Below are positions 20,501 to 26,679 of a stretch of DNA of 64,000 nt, in pieces. Position 1 is the stretch's first letter. Every line of letters starts with the position of its first letter. Made by a program: the position numbers and the translations under genes. Origin of the DNA: Thiothrix sp. (lineage in GTDB: Bacteria; Pseudomonadota; Gammaproteobacteria; Thiotrichales; Thiotrichaceae); assembly GCA_008015155.1 (NCBI GenBank), contig SSFA01000013.1, positions 62,001 to 126,000 of the forward strand, written 5' to 3'. The notes beneath the pieces are model-generated. The model did not search any database. It saw only the letters and a list, made by a program, of their open reading frames with translations, and was not told where the DNA came from.

Positions 20501-23440
20501 TATTTAATTCGTGCTTGTGATCTGCAAGGCAAGCACTGCACAGGCAAAACTTTATATGTGGATTGGCCCGGTTGGGCAGGTCGTGCGCAAGAAGAAGGTA
20601 GCGGTGCAGCTGCTATGTTGCGCTTTACCAGTGACAAAACTAATTATAAAGTCGGCGAAACAGCACAAATTCAATTACCAGAAGCCCAAGCTGGGCGTGC
20701 TTTATTGACCGTCGAAACCAGTAGCCAAATTCTCGAGCAACGTTGGATTGAGTTCACTGGAGAACGTGGTCAAGTGAGTATTCCGATCACGAATGCCATG
20801 GCTCCTAATGCCTATGTGAGTATTAGCTTACTGCAAGGTCATCAGAATAAGCAGAATGATCGCCCCCTCCGTTTGTATGGCGTGATTCCTTTATTAGTAG
20901 AAGATCCTGCAACCAAACTACAACCATTGATTCAAGCGGCTGATGAATGGAAACCAGAAAGTACTCAACTGTTTACTGTGAAAGAGCAAACAGGCCGTCC
21001 TATGGATTACACCCTAGCGGTCGTTGATGAAGGCTTGTTAGGTTTGACGCGCTTCCAAGCGCCTGATTTACACAAAGCTTTTTATCGTAAAGAAGCCCTT
21101 GGGATCAAAACTTGGGACTTATTTGATAGTGTGATTGGGGCTTATAGCGGCAATCTGGAGCGGATGTTAGCCATAGGTGGTGGCGATGAAGCTCAATTGG
21201 ATGATGCCGCGAATAAACCTAAGCGCTTCCCGCCGGTTGTGAAATTCTTAGGTGCTTTCCATTTAGATGCAGGCCAAACCCGTGAACACTCTGTGGAGCT
21301 ACCCTCTTATTTAGGTGCAGTGCGCGTGATGCTAGTAGCGGCTGAGGGCAATAGTGCTTATGGCTTAGCTGAAAAATCAGTGTTTGTGCGTCAGCCTTTA
21401 ATGCTGCAATCAGCTTTGCCACGTACCTTAAAAGTAGGTGAAAGCATTGAAGTCCCATTAACTTTATTCGTAGCAGATGCCAATCTGAAAGCAGTAGAGG
21501 TTAAAGCAGAAGCTGATGGTGCTTTCGCCAGTGTTGGCCCCGTCATTACAGTACCCTTCACTCAAGCGGGTGAAAAAACTGCAACGGTTTTCATCAAGGC
21601 TGGCGATAAACCCATGCAAGGCAAATTGCGCTTTACTGCCAAAAGTGGGGATCAAACTAGTAGCCACGAAGTAAATATTGAAGTGCAAGCACCAAATTTA
21701 CCTAGTGTGCGTACCGTCAGTAACACGCTAGACCCTAATGCCTCTTGGAAGCAAACGCTGACACCTTTCGGTTTAGCGGGTACAAATCAAGCCAGTATCG
21801 AGTTATCACCTATTCCGAATTTGAATTTGGAACAGCATTTAGATTATTTGATTAACTATCCACATGGCTGCTTAGAGCAAACCACTTCAGCGGTCTTCCC
21901 ACAATTGTATCTGCCTAAGCTGATCAAGTTAGAACCAGAACGCCAACAAAAGATCGAGCATTATGTGAAGCGTGCGATTGCCAAATTCTCTAGCTTCCAA
22001 GCTAGCAATGGTAATTTGATGTACTGGCCAGGCTCAACAGAAGCGAATGATTGGGCAAGTTTATATGCGGGGCATTTTTTAATCGAAGCACAAAAGCAAG
22101 GTTATAACGTCCCTCTAAGTTTGATGAGTGCATGGCAAGGCTATCAAGTCCGTCAAGCACAAGATTGGACTAGTTCAGCCACAGCTGAAGATACTTCTGC
22201 CATCCAAGCCTACCGTTTGTATGTTTTAGCGGCAGCAGGCAAGCCACAAATGGGTGCGATGAATCGTTTGCGTGAATCAGGTAAAGCGAATGAGCAAGCA
22301 CGTTGGCTGTTGGCAGCTGCTTATCAACAAGCAGGGCAAGCAGAGGCTGCTCAACAAACTACATCAGGTTTAGTTGCGAATAATCTGACTGCACCTTTAT
22401 CGGAAGCGACCTTTAGTCAACGCTTAGGTCAATTAGGTTTACAACTAGAAACTTTATTGACCCTACAAAGACCACAAGATGCCGATTTAGTCGTACAGCA
22501 AATTTCAGCAGAGTTAGGGGATGGAACTAAAGCCTTCAACACCCATGATTTGAGTTGGGCTTTGTTATCGGTTGCGCATTATCTGAGTAATATGAAGCAG
22601 ACCGTGACAGCGGACTATGTGCTTGACCAAGGTTCAGCGGTAGCGCTGAATAGTGTTCAACCTGTATTAAGTCAGCTCTTAACGGCCAATGACAATGCTT
22701 TCCTCTTGACCGTCAGCAATAAAGGAGCGAACAAACTGTATGCTGCTTTGAATCAGCGCGGTATTGCCCAAATAGGCAATGAGCAAGCTGAATCTCAAGG
22801 TTTACAGATTCAAGCTGAGTTATTGGACAAGGCTGGGAATAAAGTTTGGGGTGCAGAAACGGCTGATCCCAATTTACGCCTGCAGCAAGGTCAAGATTAT
22901 GATCTAAGCATTACTGTGAGTAATGCTACAAGTCAAAATCTAAAGCATTTAGCTTTGTCAGCTTTAGTGCCATCTGGTGTGGAAATTGGCACAGCTGAAT
23001 CTGAAATAGCTAATACTACTGCGAAAGCAGAAGGTGAGAGTGAAACCGAAGCAGCTCCAGCACAACCAGCAGCTGCTAAGGGCTTAAGCTATCAAGATGT
23101 GCGTGATGACCGAGTGCTAAGCTATTTTGACTTAGCTGCTGGTACAAGCCAAAACGTGAAAATCCGGATGAATGCTGCTTATCTAGGTAAGTATTATTTC
23201 CCTGGCTTAAGTGCAGAGGCGATGTATCAACCTGCAATGCGTGCACGTACAGCAGGTTTGCCAGTGAGCATTGTGAAAACAGCACCAGCCCCTGCTGCAC
23301 CCTCTACTACGACTGCTACTACCACATCAAGTCAAACAGTCGCTGCAACGGTGTCTCCGGCTGACAATTTAGCAGCTGAAGAAGCAGAGACTGATAACAG
23401 CCCTGATGCGCTTGAAGAAGAGGAAGAAGCAACTAACTAA
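17564..23440 (+). CDS. yfhM: Bacterial alpha-2-macroglobulin lipoprotein (YfhM type)
   Basis: A 1958-residue lipoprotein that would trap proteases in the periplasm. The signal ends in a lipobox (SLGGC, Cys26), and a low-complexity Thr/Asn-rich linker follows. Successive macroglobulin domains lead to the bait region and to the thioester GCLEQ (Cys1436 to Gln1439), which forms the covalent trap. The C-terminal tail from about residue 1920 is acidic and rich in Ser/Thr/Ala. I chose the ATG at 17564, which gives the compact signal peptide, over the TTG at 17549. Compared with the usual family length of about 1650 this is long. It is followed by pbpC, the classic pairing of protease defence with peptidoglycan repair. 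Confidence 0.93.
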   Translation: MKILPLNRRALPLALLIASLLSLGGCGDDAATKVAAGTTDANTNSNTNNIAAAQPVLDPARITNELLAQRPNLIQARNQPISLGFRQAIVAEDKVGTSADAYISLSPQVPGKAQFDGTSRIIFLPDAPLASGQTYTLKLKPQGLLNIPADTPELDLSFKTKPLELEVQTSGLDPVPDQASQLQLSGKIFSSDYVDPDQIEKVLQASVQQKPLSIAWEHDETGTEHRFTVKAIPRETFATDLNLQWDGKALNAVGTQSSGQKALPVPSIKSFTVTRFETLSDQADGKPYVSISFSDPLDPQQDLTGLVQLGSGEVKTQIVGNRLLVYPAAELEPGEHKVILNAGIKAAAADLGKMTERTEQSITLEPPKPGIRFVGKGSILPDNQAMEIPLEARGVNAVQITAMEIFPEKIEQFLQVNGLDGDSESERVGRYIWRKTIPLNAANPNQWNRYSINASDLFKTKPGAMYRLELSIDRRHSTFPCPAGTPAPQIQDKPLASSEDYEGSTASGWDGISEYYASSENIEYDWEKRDDACTDSYFNYSDTVKATHNFIASNLGLIAKQDTVGKVHVIATDLRTAAPSANTTVTLKNFQGQVLTSGTTNADGFAELATPSTPFLLVAQQGTDKAYLKVNANTALEVSQFDIGGDTISKGLKGTLYGERGVWRPGDDIHLTFALQDKSKTLPPNHPVTVQLFDPSGKLKQTLTSRQPVGPFYTFNLKTADSDPTGDWLVKAVLGSSSFNKSLKIETVRPNRLKVDLNYGVPALFGYKPLPDAKLFAQWLHGGTASNLKADVSVRLREKTTSFTTFSDYTFDDPTRKLDSEDQQLLEGRLDNQGYLTFNKGFQPEQAAPGMLSAWFTSRVFEDGAGFSISKQEMDYYPFENYVGIKLPKGDAERNMLLTDTEHTVSIGSLNAEGKEVSLPQVEVTLYKIDWKWWWDKTPDSLAEYADSSHSSKLQQSVVSTTNGKGEWKFQIKYPDWGRYLIRACDLQGKHCTGKTLYVDWPGWAGRAQEEGSGAAAMLRFTSDKTNYKVGETAQIQLPEAQAGRALLTVETSSQILEQRWIEFTGERGQVSIPITNAMAPNAYVSISLLQGHQNKQNDRPLRLYGVIPLLVEDPATKLQPLIQAADEWKPESTQLFTVKEQTGRPMDYTLAVVDEGLLGLTRFQAPDLHKAFYRKEALGIKTWDLFDSVIGAYSGNLERMLAIGGGDEAQLDDAANKPKRFPPVVKFLGAFHLDAGQTREHSVELPSYLGAVRVMLVAAEGNSAYGLAEKSVFVRQPLMLQSALPRTLKVGESIEVPLTLFVADANLKAVEVKAEADGAFASVGPVITVPFTQAGEKTATVFIKAGDKPMQGKLRFTAKSGDQTSSHEVNIEVQAPNLPSVRTVSNTLDPNASWKQTLTPFGLAGTNQASIELSPIPNLNLEQHLDYLINYPHGCLEQTTSAVFPQLYLPKLIKLEPERQQKIEHYVKRAIAKFSSFQASNGNLMYWPGSTEANDWASLYAGHFLIEAQKQGYNVPLSLMSAWQGYQVRQAQDWTSSATAEDTSAIQAYRLYVLAAAGKPQMGAMNRLRESGKANEQARWLLAAAYQQAGQAEAAQQTTSGLVANNLTAPLSEATFSQRLGQLGLQLETLLTLQRPQDADLVVQQISAELGDGTKAFNTHDLSWALLSVAHYLSNMKQTVTADYVLDQGSAVALNSVQPVLSQLLTANDNAFLLTVSNKGANKLYAALNQRGIAQIGNEQAESQGLQIQAELLDKAGNKVWGAETADPNLRLQQGQDYDLSITVSNATSQNLKHLALSALVPSGVEIGTAESEIANTTAKAEGESETEAAPAQPAAAKGLSYQDVRDDRVLSYFDLAAGTSQNVKIRMNAAYLGKYYFPGLSAEAMYQPAMRARTAGLPVSIVKTAPAPAAPSTTTATTTSSQTVAATVSPADNLAAEEAETDNSPDALEEEEEATN

Positions 23441-23462
23441 CTCTATTTATCTTCAGTCAATC

Positions 23463-25862
23463 ATGGCTCAACAGCCAAGCTTATTGGCTAGGGTTCAACG
23501 CCGAACCCTAGCCAAGCTTTTACTCGGCGTTTTAATGTTAGGCTTAGCGGCGCTGGGGTCAAGCTGGTGGTATTTCCAAAGCTTGCCTCAACCACTTTTT
23601 ATCAAAACTCATTCCCAAGTGCTCTTAGATCGTCAAGGCCGTTTATTAAGTGCACATATTGCTGAAGATGGGCAATGGCGCTTTCCTGCAATTGAAAAAG
23701 TCCCGGATAAATTTGCCACTGCTTTAATTCAATTTGAGGATCGGCGTTTTCGTGAGCATAGTGGTGTTGATAGCCTAGCCCTGCTACGGGCTAGTTACGA
23801 TAATCTAAAACAACAACGCATTGTCAGCGGTGCCAGTACCTTGAGCATGCAAGTCATTCGTATTGCCCGAGGGAATCCACCTCGCACCTTTATTGAAAAA
23901 CTAGTTGAAATGCTGCGGTCTTGGCGCTTGGAATCCTTGTATAGCAAAGATGAAATTTTGCAGCTTTATGCGAGCCACGCTCCCTTTGGTGGGAATGTCG
24001 TTGGCTTAGAAGCAGCGGCTTGGCGTTATTTTGCGCGTGATCCGGAACATCTTTCTTGGGCAGAACAGGCGATGCTAGCGGTACTGCCGAATAATCCGGC
24101 TCTGATTCACCCTGGCAGAAACCGTACTCAGTTGCTACAAAAGCGTAACCGCTTACTCGCCCGTTTATATGAAGTAAAGGTGCTGTCTAAATTAGATTAT
24201 GAACTAGCCTTGGCTGAACCCTTACCAGAAGCACCCCATCTGTTGCCCCGCTTAGCACCGCATTTGCTGGATACCCTAGCCCTAGCTTATCCACAAGGTG
24301 AACGCTTTCGCACCACTTTAGATGGGACACTTCAGCAGCAGCTGACCCATTTGGCACAACGTACCGGCGAACAACTAGCGCTGGAAGGCATTCAGAATTT
24401 AGCGATTCTGGTACTCGACAATCGTAGTTTAGAAACAGTGGCCTATATCGGTAATCGTCCCGCTATGGATTATCGCACGGAGCAAGGGCATGCAATTGAT
24501 CTTGTCCAACGTCCGCGCAGCACGGGGAGCACGCTCAAGCCCCTCCTATTTGCAGATATGCTTGAACAAGGCCTAATTTTACCTGACTCGTTGATCGCGG
24601 ATGTACCTGTAAACTATACAGGCTTTACGCCTCAGAATTTTAACCGCCAATATCATGGTGCGGTCACTGCCCGTGAGGCTTTAGCACGTTCTTTGAATAT
24701 TCCATTTGTGAATCTCTTAAGCCTGCGAGGGGTTGATCCTTTTTTAATGTATTTGCGGCAAATGGGTTTTCAACATATGCAACGCTCAGCGCAAAACTAT
24801 GGCTTAAGTTTGGTCTTAGGTGGAGCAGAAGCTTCACTCTGGGATTTAACAGTCGCTTATGCCAACTTAGCACATCTAGCCCAAGACTCTTCGAATAAGC
24901 AGGCGTATTGGCAGCAAGGTCGGCGCTTACAGACTGAGCCTGCTGCTAGTAATCGAGTCGCTACTTTATCTACTGCCAGTGCTTGGCTAACTTTAGATTC
25001 TCTCTTAGGGGTAGCCCGTCCGGGTGATGAAGGCTATTGGGATAAATTTAGCAGTAGCCGCAAAGTCGCTTGGAAAACCGGTACGAGTTATGGTCAACGT
25101 GATGCTTGGGCGATTGGAACAACGCCTGACTTCACTGTAGGTGTGTGGGTCGGTAATGCCAACGGTGAAGGCCGCGCAGGCTTAACCGGGACTCAAAGTG
25201 CAGCGCCGATTTTATTCAATACTTTTAACTTTTTGCCCCAAAGCAAAGCATGGTTTCAACCGCCTGAGAACCAGCTGACTACTAGAAATATTTGTCAGGA
25301 TGATGGCTATTTAAGTAATGGCTTTTGCCTAACTAAGTCGGTGAAAGTACCTAGTAGTAGTCATTTTGCCCGTATTACGCCTTATCATCAGCGTATTTAT
25401 CTTGATGCTAGCCAGCAATGGCGAGTGAATAGCGATTGTGAAGCAGTCGCCCAGATGCAGACACGCGATTGGTTTGTCTTACCACCGGATCAAGCTCATT
25501 ATTACCAGCAATATCATGCTGACTATCAGCCCTTGCCACCGTGGCGAGCGGATTGTGTTGCCGAAATAGCTAATCAGTCAGACGCTTTGAGCGTGGTCTA
25601 TCCACAGGAAGGAACACAAATTTACTTGCCGCGCGAGATCGATGGGAAACTAGGGGAAGTTGTGTTCCGTGCTGTGCCTCCCCACCCTGAAGTTTTACTA
25701 TACTGGCATTTAGATAATCAGTTTTTAGGTACTACTCAAAACTTCCATCAGCTCGCCGCACAGCCAATAGCAGGAAAACACCGACTAGCGGTCGTTGATG
25801 AAGCCGGTAATCGGATTGAGCGTCGTTTTGAGGTCTTGGTAAATGAAGCTAAATCTCAGTGA
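23463..25862 (+). CDS. pbpC: Penicillin-binding protein 1C
   Basis: A 799-residue bifunctional peptidoglycan synthase. An N-terminal membrane anchor is followed by the GT51 transglycosylase domain (ALIQFEDRRFREHSGVD, ASTLSMQVIRIARG). The transpeptidase domain has STGSTLKP (Ser356, Lys359) and KTGTSYG (Lys538). A C-terminal BiPBP_C-type domain begins around residue 700. The reading frame is open from 23406, overlapping yfhM; the ATG at 23463, 22 bases after its stop, is preferred, though no strong ribosome site precedes either. It forms an operon with yfhM and is the last gene before the retron ncRNAs. Confidence 0.93.
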   Translation: MAQQPSLLARVQRRTLAKLLLGVLMLGLAALGSSWWYFQSLPQPLFIKTHSQVLLDRQGRLLSAHIAEDGQWRFPAIEKVPDKFATALIQFEDRRFREHSGVDSLALLRASYDNLKQQRIVSGASTLSMQVIRIARGNPPRTFIEKLVEMLRSWRLESLYSKDEILQLYASHAPFGGNVVGLEAAAWRYFARDPEHLSWAEQAMLAVLPNNPALIHPGRNRTQLLQKRNRLLARLYEVKVLSKLDYELALAEPLPEAPHLLPRLAPHLLDTLALAYPQGERFRTTLDGTLQQQLTHLAQRTGEQLALEGIQNLAILVLDNRSLETVAYIGNRPAMDYRTEQGHAIDLVQRPRSTGSTLKPLLFADMLEQGLILPDSLIADVPVNYTGFTPQNFNRQYHGAVTAREALARSLNIPFVNLLSLRGVDPFLMYLRQMGFQHMQRSAQNYGLSLVLGGAEASLWDLTVAYANLAHLAQDSSNKQAYWQQGRRLQTEPAASNRVATLSTASAWLTLDSLLGVARPGDEGYWDKFSSSRKVAWKTGTSYGQRDAWAIGTTPDFTVGVWVGNANGEGRAGLTGTQSAAPILFNTFNFLPQSKAWFQPPENQLTTRNICQDDGYLSNGFCLTKSVKVPSSSHFARITPYHQRIYLDASQQWRVNSDCEAVAQMQTRDWFVLPPDQAHYYQQYHADYQPLPPWRADCVAEIANQSDALSVVYPQEGTQIYLPREIDGKLGEVVFRAVPPHPEVLLYWHLDNQFLGTTQNFHQLAAQPIAGKHRLAVVDEAGNRIERRFEVLVNEAKSQ

Positions 25863-25930
25863 AAATAATGAGTTAGCAGTACGAACAAGCCTTAGGAGCT
25901 AACTTATCAATAAATAAAATTAATTAATCG

Positions 25931-25958
25931 TTGTGTTTTTAAGCGTATTGACTACAAT
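25931..25958 (+). promoter_or_regulatory. Promoter of retron ncRNA copy 1
   Basis: TTGTGT (25931-25936), a 16-base spacer and TACAAT (25953-25958) would start transcription near 25965, at the first base of the a1 repeat. It is unrelated in sequence to the promoter of copy 2. Confidence 0.55.
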
Positions 25959-25965
25959 TTTGCCT

Positions 25966-26203
25966 ATGAAAAGTCTAGCGTTTGATCTTCGGATCCGGTT
26001 GGCGTTGCGCCACCTGTGAATTAAACCGAGCATTGCAACACAAGGAAGACTGTTTCAGCCTCGCTATTGCCTTAGCAACCGTACCTAGAGGGGTACGAGC
26101 TGGGGCAATCGCGCCGTCGCAATTTCGTACCCCTCTAGGTACGGTTGCTAAGGCGCGAGTCAGTGAGTCTTCCATGTACCAGGTATAAAGGTAGATCTTT
26201 CAT
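25966..26203 (+). ncRNA. Retron ncRNA (msr-msd), copy 1
   Basis: Predicted retron primer-template RNA. The 5' a1 (GAAAAGTCTA, 25968-25977) pairs with a2 (TAGATCTTTC, 26192-26201) with one A-C mismatch and one G-U. It extends by AT/AT outside. Directly after a1 is TAGC, placing the candidate branching guanosine at 25978. msr hairpins: GATC-TTCG-GATC (25984-25995, a UUCG tetraloop) and GG-TGGCG-TTG-CGCCA-CC (25997-26014). GGAAGACT/AGTCTTCC (26044-26051 with 26166-26173) closes the probable msd. Inside is a perfect 30-bp inverted repeat (26069-26098 with 26125-26154) around a 26-base loop. The reverse transcriptase that would use it is encoded at 38172. Exact cDNA ends cannot be read from the sequence. 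Confidence 0.88.
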
Positions 26204-26206
26204 AGA

Positions 26207-26234
26207 ACAAGACCTTAAGCACTTAAGGTCTTGT
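26207..26234 (+). terminator. Perfect inverted repeat after ncRNA copy 1
   Basis: ACAAGACCTTAAG (26207-26219) and CTTAAGGTCTTGT (26222-26234) are perfect complements with a 2-base centre. It begins 3-5 bases after the a2 pairing ends. Followed by TTGCTAAGC rather than a T run, so termination is likely but not certain. Confidence 0.6.
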
Positions 26235-26268
26235 TTGCTAAGCAAAGATACGAAAATTACAAAATTTA

Positions 26269-26310
26269 GTTCGTTTTTTGTTTGGTTTTTCTTAAAAATT
26301 GCACTATAAA
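26269..26310 (+). promoter_or_regulatory. Promoter of retron ncRNA copy 2 with a LexA-box-like site
   Basis: TTGGTT (26282-26287), 17 bases, TATAAA (26305-26310) would start transcription near 26317-26320, again at a1. Overlapping the -35 is GTTC-N7-GTTT (26269-26283), one base off the GTTC-N7-GTTC boxes found twice before lexA in this window. The promoter is moderately convincing; the operator is suggestive. Confidence 0.5.
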
Positions 26311-26319
26311 TAGTAGTAA

Positions 26320-26553
26320 GAAAAGTCTAGCGTTTGATCTTCGGATCCGGTTGGCGTTGCGCCACCTGTGAATTAAACCGAGCATTGCAACACAAGGAAG
26401 ACTGTTTCAGCCTCGCTATTGCCCTAAATTTAGTACCGGCCGCGGTACGAGCTGGGGCAATCGCGCCATCGCAATTTCGTACCACGGCCGGTACTAAATT
26501 TAGGGCGCGAGTCAGTGAGTCTTCCATGTACCAGGTAGTCAGGTAGATTTTTC
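26320..26553 (+). ncRNA. Retron ncRNA (msr-msd), copy 2
   Basis: Same architecture as copy 1, shifted by exactly 352 bases without any gap. a1 (26320-26329) pairs with a2 (TAGATTTTTC, 26544-26553) over all 10 positions with one G-U. The branching G candidate is 26330. The first 104 bases are identical to copy 1. Outside the stem arms only five bases differ (one in the msd loop at 26468, three at 26535-26537, one in a2). The arms (26424-26443 and 26484-26503) are different from copy 1 at 12 of 20 positions each, yet still pair, with a single C-A mismatch (26443 with 26484). The homology starts and stops exactly at a1 and a2. Confidence 0.88.
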
Positions 26554-26562
26554 GAATAAACC

Positions 26563-26588
26563 AAGGGGAGACCACTCCCCTTTATTTT
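26563..26588 (+). terminator. Rho-independent terminator after ncRNA copy 2
   Basis: AGGGGAG (26564-26570), loop ACCA, CTCCCCT (26575-26581), followed by TTATTTT. It separates the ncRNAs from the protein operon that starts at 26680. I see no convincing promoter in 26589-26679, so the operon may rely on read-through or a weak promoter. Confidence 0.8.
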
Positions 26589-26679
26589 AAGCTCAGACAA
26601 TAACAGCCTTAAATGCAGCTTAGCTTGTACACCGTTCAATACTTACCATTTCTATTACCTAAAGCAGGGGTCAATATCC

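Noticed and set aside
25966..26553. CRISPR or simple tandem repeat
   Set aside because: Only two units of 234 bases, each with its own promoter and internal inverted repeats; no short repeats with spacers.
25966..26553. Insertion sequence or MITE
   Set aside because: Terminal repeats are short, no target duplications are visible, and the a1/a2, TAGC and RT context fit a retron better.
25975..26575. Open reading frames of 66-82 codons on both strands through the repeated elements
   Set aside because: They pass through the inverted repeats in several frames, lack ribosome sites, and differ between copies in a way that preserves RNA pairing, not protein. They are side effects of the ncRNA.
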